Assembly (NCBI GenBank): GCA_964444795.1
Contig: CAYUIQ010000079.1
Location: 1-31,472 of the forward strand
DNA: 31,472 nt
Origin: JABMRP01 sp964444795
Lineage (GTDB): Bacteria; Planctomycetota; Planctomycetia; Pirellulales; Thermoguttaceae
Direction: 5' to 3'
The position numbers were made by a program, and so were the translations under genes. This document shows, one piece after another, positions 16,495-24,980 of this stretch. Positions within the stretch are counted from its first letter, which is position 1. Each line of letters starts with the position of its first letter. The notes under the pieces are model-generated. The model had not been told where the DNA came from, made no database searches, and worked only from the letters and a program-made list of their open reading frames with translations.

Positions 16495-19400
16495 TCAACG
16501 CTCGTTGGGATCCTCGGCTATAACGATGAGCTGGGGTGGTCGATCACTGCTCTTCGAGCCGAGCCAAATGTCGTTCCCGCCTTGCCCGAGCACGAGAACG
16601 GCCGTGACCGTCCCGTTGCCCTTCACCAGCGGCGTGACGTCGATTTCGATGGTCTGCCCGGCACCGACTTGGCCGGCCCTTTCTGCAATCAGTTCCTTGG
16701 CAGCCGGAACGCTCGTCATTGTCAGGTTCTTTTCGGACCAATCGCTATTGGAACCGCGATGCACCTGAAGGGTGCCGCCGCCCGGGTCACCGTTTTCGGT
16801 CAATTGTAGCGTGGCACGGATTACCTTAGTAGGGAGCCCGGTGACATGGAATTTCAGATAACTCACCCGCCGTTTGGGCTCGACCTTCAACTGCTGCGTG
16901 TCGTGACCGGCGTTGCCTTCCAGGAAGGCGTCTTCGCTAGGCGAGAACGTCTTTGTCACGCGGGCCGAATACGGCTCGACCGTGATCTTCAGCCTGTCGG
17001 CGGCCGATTGCTCGCCGTCGGAAGCGGCCAGATTAAGGACATAAACACCGTGACCGAGTAGTGTAACGTGTGTCTTCAGCTTCGCGGCATTGGCAATGCG
17101 AGCAGCGCCCGGCCCGGCTTGCACACTCCAACGTGAAGTGATCGCCTTGCCCGGCTTTCCGTCATCGGCCACCGAACCGTCGAGTTCCACGGTCACGGAA
17201 TTGCCATCGCGAGGCAGCATCACGCTACGGTCGTCACCGGCGCTGACGGCCGGCGGATAGTTGCGATTCGGATCGGCCGGCCGGATCAAGATGGCCCAAT
17301 CCTTGTTCGTATCCTTGGGCGGATTGCCCAGCGAGCGTATCCCGCCACCCGGAACTGCCCGAACCGTTCCGGTCTGCAACGGGCCGCCGCCGCGTGGATC
17401 GAACCATTGCACCTCGAACATGCCCTTGGCGTCGGAGAGATCCAGCTTGGGAGAACCTCCATTCTTGGCGTACACCACGTAGATGACACCGGGATTGCAG
17501 AGGCAGTAGTCGCTCTCACCGGACGTCAAATCGTCGCGGGAAGACATCTCCCAGACGGGGATCTCGTACTCCTTGAAGAACTCCAAGGCATAGCGGCAAT
17601 AGTCCCACCAGCGGTCGCGACTACGGAAGTCCTCCAACGTGAGGTCGCTGTGGGCGTGCTGGTAGCCGAAGTACCACTCGTTCCCCCAGCCGCCGGCCAT
17701 CAGCGTTCCCCAAAGGCCGTTCTTTCGGCCATCCTCTTGCGAATTGCCCGCATCGCTATCGGGACGAAGCGCATGGGTCGCATCGCCCGGCTCGTCGCAG
17801 GCCACCGCCCATTGCTTGCCGGCCTCGGCCGACCTTTTCAAGTAGTTCTTCACTTGCGAATGAACATTGGCGAAGTCGGTCTTGTTGGTCTGCAAGGAGA
17901 AACCGGTGATCTTCGAGTCGTTCCCCAGCAGATCGAAATGGCTCGCCCCGTTGTGGATGACGACCAGGTGATGATAAGGGTCGTTGTCGAAAAAGTACTG
18001 GGCCCACGCCTTCTTCTGCGCCGTACTGGCGTCGTTAATCTCCTCCCCCAAGTTCCAATTCATCGCCAGGTGATGACCGAAACGGGCGATCAGTTCGCGA
18101 TAATAGAGCTTTCGTTGGGGCCCCAGGTCGCCGCCGTCCAGGAGCAACTCGTTTTCGGTCTCCAGCGTCTTGAAGTGGATGAACATGCCCAACCGGTCGG
18201 CATGCTCGAAGATAATCTCCCACTGGTCCAGCCGCGAGATGTCCATCCGATAACGCTCGTCGTAGGTCAGGTAGGGAAAGACGTTCTTGTCGTCTCCGTC
18301 GATGTTTAGGGGAATAAACGAGAAGACATTCATTCCCTCGCCAGCCAGATAGTTGATCGCCCCGATCAGACCCTTTCCCTTACCGTTCTTCCATGTGGGA
18401 TCGCCCGGTTTCCAGTCGCGCACATGTGGCTGGAAACACTTGATGCGATTGTCGCTCTTTCCGTCGCTTTTGAAATCGCCGTCGAAGTCTTCGTAGGCGA
18501 AGAGGTTTTCCGGTGCGTCGGCGCCCTGTTTCAAGAAGTACTCTCCCGTCTCGGCAAACCGTAGGTAACGCCCGCCGACGTATTGCAGACGCCCCTTGCC
18601 ACGATGGTCACGGCCGGTCTTGTCGCTGGGCCCGATCTCGAACGAGCCGGTCGCGCCGTCACACGCACCGGCCGAGATTCCGCCGCCTTCGACGGCGACG
18701 CTGCGACCTTTCTTGAAGCTGACGTTGTAGTTCCACCGACCCGTCCTGTCGGGGCAGAAATGGACCCGCCAGACGTTGCCCGAGGTTGCACTCGTGTTAC
18801 CGGCGTTTCCGTCAGCCGCATAGTAACCCGGCACGACGTAGGTCGCATCGCCGTTGCGAAATGTCACGTCCAGACGGTAGTCGGTACACGGGTTGGGCGT
18901 GGCGGTTTCGCTGGTATCGGGGCCGGCAAAATCGATCGTCACCTTGTGCCACTTCTTCAACTCGCCCGTGACCTTTCCGGCCTCGGCGACGGGCAGCGCG
19001 ATCGTCTTCACTGCGGGCCGCGGCCTCGGTGACGTGCCCTTCTTGGCACGTGATGTAGGGCCGTGTCCGTCCACCGCAGCCTTTTTCTCCCGGATCATCA
19101 TCCACTTGTCGAACTCGGTGCCGTCTTCGCGCATGGAGAACGTTATCTCGTGTTCGCCCGGCTTGTCGACGACCAGATACAACTTGTACGGCTCGCCACC
19201 GTGCTGCTTCTCCGTTCGTTGTTTACTGCCCCAGACCCACTTCTGCTTGCCGGTCCACTGCATTCGCTGGCCCGTCGCCGGCCAGGTGCCGTCGATGCCG
19301 ACGTGCATGCCGTTGTCCTCGGTGCCGGTCGAGAAGATCCTCGCCCACACGTAGTACTTGCCCGGCGTGTTGAAATGCACCTTGTAGTGCAGCACGGCCA

Positions 19401-19758
19401 TCTTCCCTGGCTGATTGATGAAGTTCTGGCCGTTGATCAGCTCTTCATCGTGGTTACGTCGGGTATCGGGCAGGATCTCGACGTACGCATCGCCGCTGGC
19501 GTCGGACAGGTGCGGCGGATCGGCGTCGGGCTCCAACCTTGGCTGTTGCGTGGGCGTGAAGAGGTGCCAACTGCGAACGTCGTTGAGCGTTTGCCTGTAG
19601 AAATGCTCTGCCTCGACGGCAACGACACCGTCGACCTCCTCGAATAGGACCTCCTTGCCCACGGTCGGTCGGCGCGTGTCCGGGGCGGCCGCCAGCGCCA
19701 TGGTGAACGCGACGAACACTGAGAGGCTTGAAATCGCCATCACTGACCTGATCTGCAT
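16495..19758 (-). CDS. Secreted DUF5060 / TIM-barrel / DNRLRE multidomain glycosidase-like protein
   Basis: 1087 residues with a signal peptide (hydrophobic 8-24, cleavage near LAAAPD). The ATG at 19758 has AAGGAG about 7 nt upstream. Order: carbohydrate-binding-like beta domain (about 40-230; VAVEAEHFYRQ and VHFNTPGKYYVWARIF resemble the C-terminal module of GH115); DUF5060 beta sandwich (about 265-375; KKWHKVTIDFAGP to WRVHFCPDRTGRWNYNV); DUF4038-like TIM barrel (about 390-800) with LFAYEDFDGDFK, MFIHFKTLETEN and the probable acid/base motif MNWNLGEEIND; an Ig/PKD-like domain (about 850-930); and a DNRLRE-type domain to the end. Related enzymes are plant or algal glycan hydrolases (apiosidase-type and similar). 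It leads the minus-strand operon, 52 bp before the MFS gene, and is divergent from a LysR gene. It probably releases the sugar that the operon then imports. The bond cleaved is unknown. Confidence 0.85.
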   Translation of the reverse strand: MQIRSVMAISSLSVFVAFTMALAAAPDTRRPTVGKEVLFEEVDGVVAVEAEHFYRQTLNDVRSWHLFTPTQQPRLEPDADPPHLSDASGDAYVEILPDTRRNHDEELINGQNFINQPGKMAVLHYKVHFNTPGKYYVWARIFSTGTEDNGMHVGIDGTWPATGQRMQWTGKQKWVWGSKQRTEKQHGGEPYKLYLVVDKPGEHEITFSMREDGTEFDKWMMIREKKAAVDGHGPTSRAKKGTSPRPRPAVKTIALPVAEAGKVTGELKKWHKVTIDFAGPDTSETATPNPCTDYRLDVTFRNGDATYVVPGYYAADGNAGNTSATSGNVWRVHFCPDRTGRWNYNVSFKKGRSVAVEGGGISAGACDGATGSFEIGPSDKTGRDHRGKGRLQYVGGRYLRFAETGEYFLKQGADAPENLFAYEDFDGDFKSDGKSDNRIKCFQPHVRDWKPGDPTWKNGKGKGLIGAINYLAGEGMNVFSFIPLNIDGDDKNVFPYLTYDERYRMDISRLDQWEIIFEHADRLGMFIHFKTLETENELLLDGGDLGPQRKLYYRELIARFGHHLAMNWNLGEEINDASTAQKKAWAQYFFDNDPYHHLVVIHNGASHFDLLGNDSKITGFSLQTNKTDFANVHSQVKNYLKRSAEAGKQWAVACDEPGDATHALRPDSDAGNSQEDGRKNGLWGTLMAGGWGNEWYFGYQHAHSDLTLEDFRSRDRWWDYCRYALEFFKEYEIPVWEMSSRDDLTSGESDYCLCNPGVIYVVYAKNGGSPKLDLSDAKGMFEVQWFDPRGGGPLQTGTVRAVPGGGIRSLGNPPKDTNKDWAILIRPADPNRNYPPAVSAGDDRSVMLPRDGNSVTVELDGSVADDGKPGKAITSRWSVQAGPGAARIANAAKLKTHVTLLGHGVYVLNLAASDGEQSAADRLKITVEPYSARVTKTFSPSEDAFLEGNAGHDTQQLKVEPKRRVSYLKFHVTGLPTKVIRATLQLTENGDPGGGTLQVHRGSNSDWSEKNLTMTSVPAAKELIAERAGQVGAGQTIEIDVTPLVKGNGTVTAVLVLGQGGNDIWLGSKSSDRPPQLIVIAEDPNER

Positions 19759-19800
19759 GTCGTTTCTCCTTCACTCCATTCCCACTGCGGCAGTTGTCAC

Positions 19801-19845
19801 GGGTACGGGGTTTTACAGTACGGGTTTCCACGGTACGGGCCATTG
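19801..19845. promoter_or_regulatory. Three 15-bp-spaced TACGGG motifs in divergent promoter region
   Basis: In the 147-bp gap between the DUF5060 gene (minus) and the LysR gene (plus), TACGGG occurs at 19804, 19819 and 19834, exactly 15 bp apart. Written as three 15-mers (from 19801) they share nnGTACGGG and a T-rich second half. A GGTACC palindrome lies just beyond. Regular spacing beside a LysR gene suggests a binding array for that regulator, though LysR sites more often show T-N11-A symmetry. No good -35/-10 pair was found. Confidence 0.45.
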
Positions 19846-19905
19846 TAACCGTCTGGGTTGTAAGGTACCATCGAAAAGATACGAAAGATCATTCGATACA
19901 GCCAA

Positions 19906-20868
19906 ATGATGCCACACTCCAGATCCCCATCCCAATCGCCGGACTTGGACCTCTCGACCTCGCAGATCCGCACGTTTTGCACGGTTTTTGAGCTGGGCAG
20001 CTACGCGGCGGCCGCGCGAGGCATCGGGCTGTCGACCTCGGCCATTTGGGAACAGGTCAAAGAAATCGAACGTCAGTACGCCACGCGGCTGTTCGTGCGC
20101 CAGGGACGCCAGGTCGTGCCCACGGCGGCCGCGCAGCGGCTCGATGATCTCTTGCGCCCGCTGCTGGCCGGCTTGGACTCGACTCGTGAGGTCATGCTTC
20201 AACAGAGCGACTCTTGGACCGGCCGAATTACGATCGCCACCGGGGTCCGCATGTTAATCGAAGAGGTGGGAACCGCACTGCGCGCATTCCAGCAGAGTCA
20301 TCCCGACGTCTCGGTATGCATTCGGCAGAGTGATAGCCGCGATGCCGAGCCGCTGGTCGCCAACGGCGAAGTCGACATGGCCCTGACGCTCGAACCGGGA
20401 CCGGGTTATGCCGGAAAGGCAGTCACACTCGAACCGGCCTACGACATCGACTATCTGTTGATTGCTCCGCCGCAGCACCCGCTGGGGAAGAAGAGTCGCA
20501 TTCAGCCAGTCGACTTGACCAAACACTCTCTCGTCGTACCGCACCAAGACACGTACTCGCGCCATCTGGTCGACCAGATGCTCCACCAACACGGCTTGAC
20601 CAATTCGGCCCAAATCGCGGTAGAGACGGCCAACAGCGCGTTCACGGCCGCCTGCGTCCGGGCCGGTCTGGGAATTGGCGTAATCGCCGGCCAGTCGGGC
20701 GGCCCGCTGTGCAAGGGCCTTGTCGTCCACTCGCTGGCCCGTTGGCTGGGCCAGGCCAGGATCGTCTTCGTCCGAAAACGTGGTGCCCATCCTTCCCCGC
20801 TGCTCTGCCAGTTATCTGACACCATCCGCTCCGTTACCACGGCCTCGCGCGCCAAGTCAATCCGCTAG
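19906..20868 (+). CDS. LysR-family transcriptional regulator
   Basis: 320 residues, a typical LysR length. The N-terminal winged helix-turn-helix is clear: STSQIRTFCTVFELGSYAAA (17-36), then RGIGLSTSAIWEQVKEIERQ (38-57), and the linker LFVRQGRQVVPTAAAQRL. The rest is a two-lobed LysR effector domain, with GRITIATGVRM, PDVSVCIRQ, GEVDMALTLEPG and LVVPHQDTYSRH segments and GLGIGVIAGQSGG near the end. No strong ribosome binding site precedes the ATG at 19906; a second ATG follows immediately. It is transcribed away from the DUF5060/MFS/oxidoreductase/kinase operon, the classical LysR arrangement, so it probably activates that operon in response to the imported sugar acid or an intermediate, and may regulate itself. 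The shared gap contains the 15-bp-spaced TACGGG repeats. Confidence 0.94.
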   Translation: MMPHSRSPSQSPDLDLSTSQIRTFCTVFELGSYAAAARGIGLSTSAIWEQVKEIERQYATRLFVRQGRQVVPTAAAQRLDDLLRPLLAGLDSTREVMLQQSDSWTGRITIATGVRMLIEEVGTALRAFQQSHPDVSVCIRQSDSRDAEPLVANGEVDMALTLEPGPGYAGKAVTLEPAYDIDYLLIAPPQHPLGKKSRIQPVDLTKHSLVVPHQDTYSRHLVDQMLHQHGLTNSAQIAVETANSAFTAACVRAGLGIGVIAGQSGGPLCKGLVVHSLARWLGQARIVFVRKRGAHPSPLLCQLSDTIRSVTTASRAKSIR

Positions 20869-20899
20869 AACCCAACATGCGCCGTCTTGAGCGATTCGG

Positions 20900-21814
20900 T
20901 CAGACATCACAAAGCGCAACTGCCTGCTGTAGCCACTTGACCGGATCTCGTCTAGGGATGAACTCGTGGGCGACATAGCCCTTGTATCCCGTCTCCACAA
21001 TGGCTCGCATAATCGGCGGGTAGTTGATTTCCTGCGTATCGTCGATCTCGTGTCGCCCCGGCACGCCCGCCGTGTGGTAGTGCCCGATGAATTCATGGTA
21101 CTGGCGAATGCGCGAGATGATGTCCCCCTGCATGATTTGCACGTGGAAAATGTCGAACAGGACCTTCATTCGAGGTGAGCCGATTTGGCGACAGACCTCC
21201 ACGGCCCATTCCACCGTATTGCACAGATAACCGGGGACGCCGATCATCGGCTTGTCGACCCGCGTATTAAGCACCTCCAGGCAGATGTTGACCTTCTTCT
21301 TCTCGGCGTGGCCAATGACTTGCTTCAATCCAGCCACGGTATTCTTCAGGCCGACATCACTGGAGATGCCGTTGCCCACTCCGGAAAAAGTGATTACCGA
21401 CGGCACGCCACCCTTGGCACACTCCTCGATGCGACTCCGCAAGCTCTCGATACATACTTGGTGGTTTGCCGGATCGCACAGCCCTTCCGTGAAACTATGA
21501 CTCCCGGCAATCGCACACACCAAGCCGTATTTCTTCAGGATCGGCCAGTCCTTCGGCTCAACGAGTTCCACCGATTGAATTCCCATGGCCGCCGCATGGC
21601 GACAAAGCGTCTCCAGCGGCATCGGGTCGAAGCACCAGGGGCACACAGATTGTTTGATGCGGCGGCGCAGTCTGCTCGTGGGCTTGCCGGAGCGACCCTC
21701 CGCGGTGTAGCCGAACCCGGCACTGCCGAGCATCAGAGCCGTCGCCATGCTCGATTGCAGCGCCCGACGCCGACTCACCTTCGGGCTTGCGGAGTCCTGT
21801 CGTGACCGTTGCAT
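20900..21814 (-). CDS. Tat-exported hydroxypyruvate isomerase/sugar epimerase-like protein
   Basis: 304 residues from the ATG at 21814, which has AAGGAG 6 nt upstream; the longer frame to 21895 has no such site. The N-terminus is a twin-arginine signal: VSRRRALQSS followed by MATALMLGSAGFGY. The mature part is a xylose-isomerase-like TIM barrel close to hydroxypyruvate isomerase-type proteins: VCPWCFDPMPLETLC, MGIQSVELVEPKDW, VCAIAGSHSFTEGLCDP, VNICLEVLNTRVD (metal-site Glu), VLFDIFHVQIMQGD and GHYHTAGVPGRHEIDDTQEINYP. Such Tat-led isomerases are frequent in Planctomycetota. By family it would interconvert keto/aldo sugars or keto acids with a divalent metal; export folded by Tat suggests loading of that metal in the cytoplasm. 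It stands alone, tail-to-tail with the LysR gene and divergent from the plus-strand operon by 310 bp. Confidence 0.87.
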   Translation of the reverse strand: MQRSRQDSASPKVSRRRALQSSMATALMLGSAGFGYTAEGRSGKPTSRLRRRIKQSVCPWCFDPMPLETLCRHAAAMGIQSVELVEPKDWPILKKYGLVCAIAGSHSFTEGLCDPANHQVCIESLRSRIEECAKGGVPSVITFSGVGNGISSDVGLKNTVAGLKQVIGHAEKKKVNICLEVLNTRVDKPMIGVPGYLCNTVEWAVEVCRQIGSPRMKVLFDIFHVQIMQGDIISRIRQYHEFIGHYHTAGVPGRHEIDDTQEINYPPIMRAIVETGYKGYVAHEFIPRRDPVKWLQQAVALCDV

Positions 21815-21834
21815 TGTATTCTCCTTGACGGTTG

Positions 21835-21848
21835 AGGCGCTTTCGCCT
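21835..21848 (-). other. Small hairpin in leader of the isomerase gene
   Basis: AGGCG-CTTT-CGCCT forms a perfect 5-bp stem with a 4-base loop between the putative -10 element and the ribosome binding site of the Tat-isomerase gene. It could affect mRNA stability or be chance; no T-run follows in either direction, so it is not a terminator. Confidence 0.3.
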
Positions 21849-21866
21849 TGCCAATCTGCCTCCCCC

Positions 21867-21872
21867 ATTATA
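21867..21872 (-). promoter_or_regulatory. Candidate -10 box (TATAAT) of the isomerase gene
   Basis: A perfect TATAAT on the minus strand, 53 bp before the ATG at 21814. No good TTGACA-like -35 element lies 16-18 bp further upstream, so the promoter would be weak or activator-dependent. The rest of the divergent gap (21873-22124) shows no other clear promoter; TATATT at 22071-22076 could serve the plus-strand operon but also lacks a -35 match. Confidence 0.4.
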
Positions 21873-22124
21873 CAGGCACGCTTCTTGGAATGCACTCGAC
21901 GCGGATCACGATTTCTGCTTCCGTCGAAGCAAGATGGAGATCGGGAGCAAAACTCCGGCCATCGCGGCCATCACTTTCCCTGCAAGGATTCCCCCCTCGC
22001 AACTTGCTGTGTAAGATGAATCGTAACGTCTGTCGGCCACACCGATCAGCCGCGCTAAGTCGGAATGAGCTATATTCGATGTGTCGGCTGGAAGCCCCCG
22101 CACTGGAGTAGCACTAGGAAAGAC

Positions 22125-24980
22125 ATGGAGAATCGTGCCAATCCACGCTTGCTGATCCTCGCGCTCGTCGTGATTGGAACGCTCGCTCATAATGCCGAGG
22201 CGGCGAACGACGTCTCCGGATTGCGCAGCATCGATACCGGATTGACCATTTCCAAGGTCCGCACGGCGCTGAAGGGAGGGCGACCCTATATCGTCGCCAG
22301 CAGCTATGAGGGCACGGTTCTCGGAATCAACTACGACGGAACCGTGTTGTGGAAGAACGCGCTGTCCGGCTTCATGAATCGGGATGTCTGGTGCGATGAC
22401 ATCACGGCAGACGGCTCCGATGAAGTGCTGACCGCTAATGCCGATGGAACGGTCTACTGCCTCAGCGACCAAGGCACACTTCAGTGGAAGTTCAAACCGA
22501 ATGACGCGCCGATGAATGCGGTTTGCGTCGTCGAGCACGACGGCAAGTCGTATGTCGTCTGCGGTGGCTACGACACGAATATCTATTACCTTTCGGCCGA
22601 GGGCGAGCTGGTCAAAACCATCCCCTCCTCCAACTACTCCGTGGAGAAGTCGTGGGGCAAGGCAGCGGAGAGGAGAATCCCGCCGAAATACCTGCATATT
22701 GCCAACTTCCTGCGAAAGATCCGTGGGCCCGATGGCACGGACGTTCTGGCTGTTCACGGAACGCTCAACAGCAATGCCACGCAGGGGTCCATCTATCTCT
22801 TCCATCCTCTCGAAGAGAGGCCGTTCCGGACAATCGGCAAGATCGCCGCAGGTTCCACCTATGGCGATTTCCATGTTGCTGACGTCAACCGGGACGGCGC
22901 GGATGAAATCATCCTGGGCTCCAGCGGAATGATTCAAAATGCGGCAGCCGTCCGTATCGATCTGAGGTCCGGGCAGCAGAAGTCGCTGAAGATACAGGAC
23001 CTTCGTCGCCGGATTGACGGATTCGGCTATCGCGTGGTGCAGACCGCAAGCATCGGCAACGCTGGAAGCCGGCGCTACCTTATCCTCTTCGGTTCGCGCA
23101 TCCTCTTGGCCCCGGACGACCTGGACGCAAACGAGACGGAAGTCTTGACCTGCGGATATTCCTTCAATGATCTCTGGAAAGACCCCAGCACGGGTCACGT
23201 CATTCTGGCGAGCGCGCAGTCCGGCGGAAGCTGCATCCATGTGATCGATACGGATGATCCGCAGTGGAAGAACGCCTACGCCAACTTCAAGCCATCCGGC
23301 AGGCTCCTGAAACTCCTCGACAACACGGCCGCCGTGCGAAGGCGATTGCGGACTTTCACACGTCCGCCCCACGAGCGCGAACCGCTGCCCGTTTACTTCA
23401 TGACGGAGAGTCTGTCGGATGACCTGGAGAAACTGGCCCTCGACCTGACCGCCAAATACGGAAGCCCGATCTTTCTGCAAGGAAAGCACATGCCCAAGGT
23501 AGAAGACTGGGACCGTTCAGGAATCGAGTGCGAAGAATACCGCGAGAGACGTGACCAACGCAAGCAATACGTTCTGCCGCAGGAGCAAGCCCTGAGCCAA
23601 ATCCTCCCTCTCTACAACACGCGGCGTGCCGGCGTCGCCTTTTGGGGTGGCCACGGCAACGATCCCTACATGTTCAGCACCGACACCATGATGGAAGTAG
23701 CCGACGCCGCCAACGGCAAGAAGTCGGTCTTCATCTACCCCGAATTGGAGCACTATGGAGACGGTTTCGACTACGTGCTCGACAACCACTTCTACCCCAT
23801 GGCGGAGCACTTCCGGGACAAGAACGCCCACATTTATGTGCGCACGAAACACACCTTCTGGCAGTCCATCATCTATATGCCGCTGTGGTCGCGTCTTCTC
23901 TCCGGCGAGTTTGCGGATGTCTTTGTGCCGTCGATGGAAGAGACCACCGACAAAACGATGGAGCAGAGCGTGGCCGGACGCGTCGGCGTTTGGGCCAGCG
24001 GTGCCGTAAACGCATGGGGCGCCCGATGCGCGCGGGACAATCCCAGTTACGACCGTCTCCGCCAGCACTCGCACCAGATGATTCCCAATCACTTCCTCCG
24101 CGCAATGACTTACAATGTCGCGTGCGGCGCAACCTACCTGAACAACTTCCCCGTCAATCAGCAGTACTTCAGTATCCTCTACGAGCTGATCGCCAAGGGG
24201 GCGCTCTACGTGCCCAAGCGCTCCGAGATCGTCAGCTTTTCGCCCGTCCACCTCAGCATGACGCAGCCCGACAAGCACTACCTTGACGAGGGCAACAACG
24301 TCAAGTGGCTCACGTTCTACGACGAGGAATTCGAAAAGGACAACCCGTTTGTCTTCAGCCGCCTGGATGGCACTTGGCCTGGCGCGCCGGTGCCCCGATG
24401 GGATTTCTCCCGTTATGCGGCCGGCGTGAACGAGCGCCGCTTGAACTTCCTGCCGCCGTACGAAAACGGTTTGGTTTTGATTACGCCGCCGCAGCACGGG
24501 GCGTTTGCTGCGAAGGCCCCACCACGAGGGACGCTTGCCGATCATTTGCATCCGCTCTACAAGACCATCCTCAAGGAACACATCACCGACGGACGGCACT
24601 ACTACTCGTCCGACGGGATCCAAGCCTATGCTGCCGATGACTATTACAGGACCGTCGAAGCAGATATCAAGAGGAGCGCAGAGCTGTTGCCGTTGACCGT
24701 TTCGGGCGACGTCGCCTGGGTGGCGGCACAAACCGCGCCCACGCGCCTACGGCTCACCCTGATCGACGGCGGGTACATCAACCCGAAGGCAAGAACGGCA
24801 ACGGTCACCTTCCATACAGTTGATCCAGCGAGCATGGTGGATCTGCTTGACGAGACACGCTTCGATCTCACCGATCCATCATCCGTCATGGTCCACGTCC
24901 CTTGCGGGATGTTTCGCTTCATCGACATTGAATTGAAGGAGCCGTTGGGCCAGCAACCCCAGCCAGGAGGAGAACCATGA
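22125..24980 (+). CDS. Secreted beta-propeller plus catalytic-domain protein, possible lambda-carrageenase-like enzyme
   Basis: 951 residues from the ATG at 22125, chosen for its signal peptide (LLILALVVIGTLAHNAEA, cleavage near 26) and AGGA 6 nt upstream. Residues about 30-380 form a PQQ/FG-GAP-like beta-propeller with repeated blades such as EGTVLGINYDGTVLWKN, DGTVYCLSDQGTLQWKF and DVNRDGADEIILGS. A linker leads to a second large domain (about 415-950) with LPVYFMTESLSDDL, GVAFWGGHGNDPYMF, VFIYPELEHYGDGFD, VASG-like GVWASGAVNAWGARC and LNNFPVNQQYF. The total length and the order propeller-linker-catalytic domain match the published description of lambda-carrageenase (GH150, about 940 residues), and the neighbours fit sulfated galactan degradation. 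I cannot align it from memory, so the GH150 call is a hypothesis; another family of propeller-linked glycosidase is possible. Its stop overlaps the GH127 start (ATGA). Confidence 0.6.
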   Translation: MENRANPRLLILALVVIGTLAHNAEAANDVSGLRSIDTGLTISKVRTALKGGRPYIVASSYEGTVLGINYDGTVLWKNALSGFMNRDVWCDDITADGSDEVLTANADGTVYCLSDQGTLQWKFKPNDAPMNAVCVVEHDGKSYVVCGGYDTNIYYLSAEGELVKTIPSSNYSVEKSWGKAAERRIPPKYLHIANFLRKIRGPDGTDVLAVHGTLNSNATQGSIYLFHPLEERPFRTIGKIAAGSTYGDFHVADVNRDGADEIILGSSGMIQNAAAVRIDLRSGQQKSLKIQDLRRRIDGFGYRVVQTASIGNAGSRRYLILFGSRILLAPDDLDANETEVLTCGYSFNDLWKDPSTGHVILASAQSGGSCIHVIDTDDPQWKNAYANFKPSGRLLKLLDNTAAVRRRLRTFTRPPHEREPLPVYFMTESLSDDLEKLALDLTAKYGSPIFLQGKHMPKVEDWDRSGIECEEYRERRDQRKQYVLPQEQALSQILPLYNTRRAGVAFWGGHGNDPYMFSTDTMMEVADAANGKKSVFIYPELEHYGDGFDYVLDNHFYPMAEHFRDKNAHIYVRTKHTFWQSIIYMPLWSRLLSGEFADVFVPSMEETTDKTMEQSVAGRVGVWASGAVNAWGARCARDNPSYDRLRQHSHQMIPNHFLRAMTYNVACGATYLNNFPVNQQYFSILYELIAKGALYVPKRSEIVSFSPVHLSMTQPDKHYLDEGNNVKWLTFYDEEFEKDNPFVFSRLDGTWPGAPVPRWDFSRYAAGVNERRLNFLPPYENGLVLITPPQHGAFAAKAPPRGTLADHLHPLYKTILKEHITDGRHYYSSDGIQAYAADDYYRTVEADIKRSAELLPLTVSGDVAWVAAQTAPTRLRLTLIDGGYINPKARTATVTFHTVDPASMVDLLDETRFDLTDPSSVMVHVPCGMFRFIDIELKEPLGQQPQPGGEP
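24965..24970 (+). promoter_or_regulatory. Strong ribosome binding site of the GH127 gene
   Basis: AGGAGG inside the last codons of the preceding gene, 6 nt before the ATG at 24977. With the 4-bp ATGA overlap it supports translational coupling between the propeller enzyme and GH127. Confidence 0.8.

Noticed and set aside
21906..22012. Minus-strand tail reading as a hydrophobic stretch plus RRKQKS, like a membrane-anchor or sorting tail
   Set aside because: No upstream protein of its own: the frame runs back into the antisense of the propeller gene. Probably chance.
21906..23489. Long minus-strand frame (527 codons) opposite the propeller enzyme
   Set aside because: It is antisense to a well-supported secreted protein with signal peptide and ribosome binding site; the translation has no domain features. 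Shadow frames of this length are common in GC-rich genes.
23517..24731. Minus-strand frame of 404 codons opposite the propeller enzyme
   Set aside because: Same reason: antisense shadow, low-complexity Val/Arg/His-rich translation.
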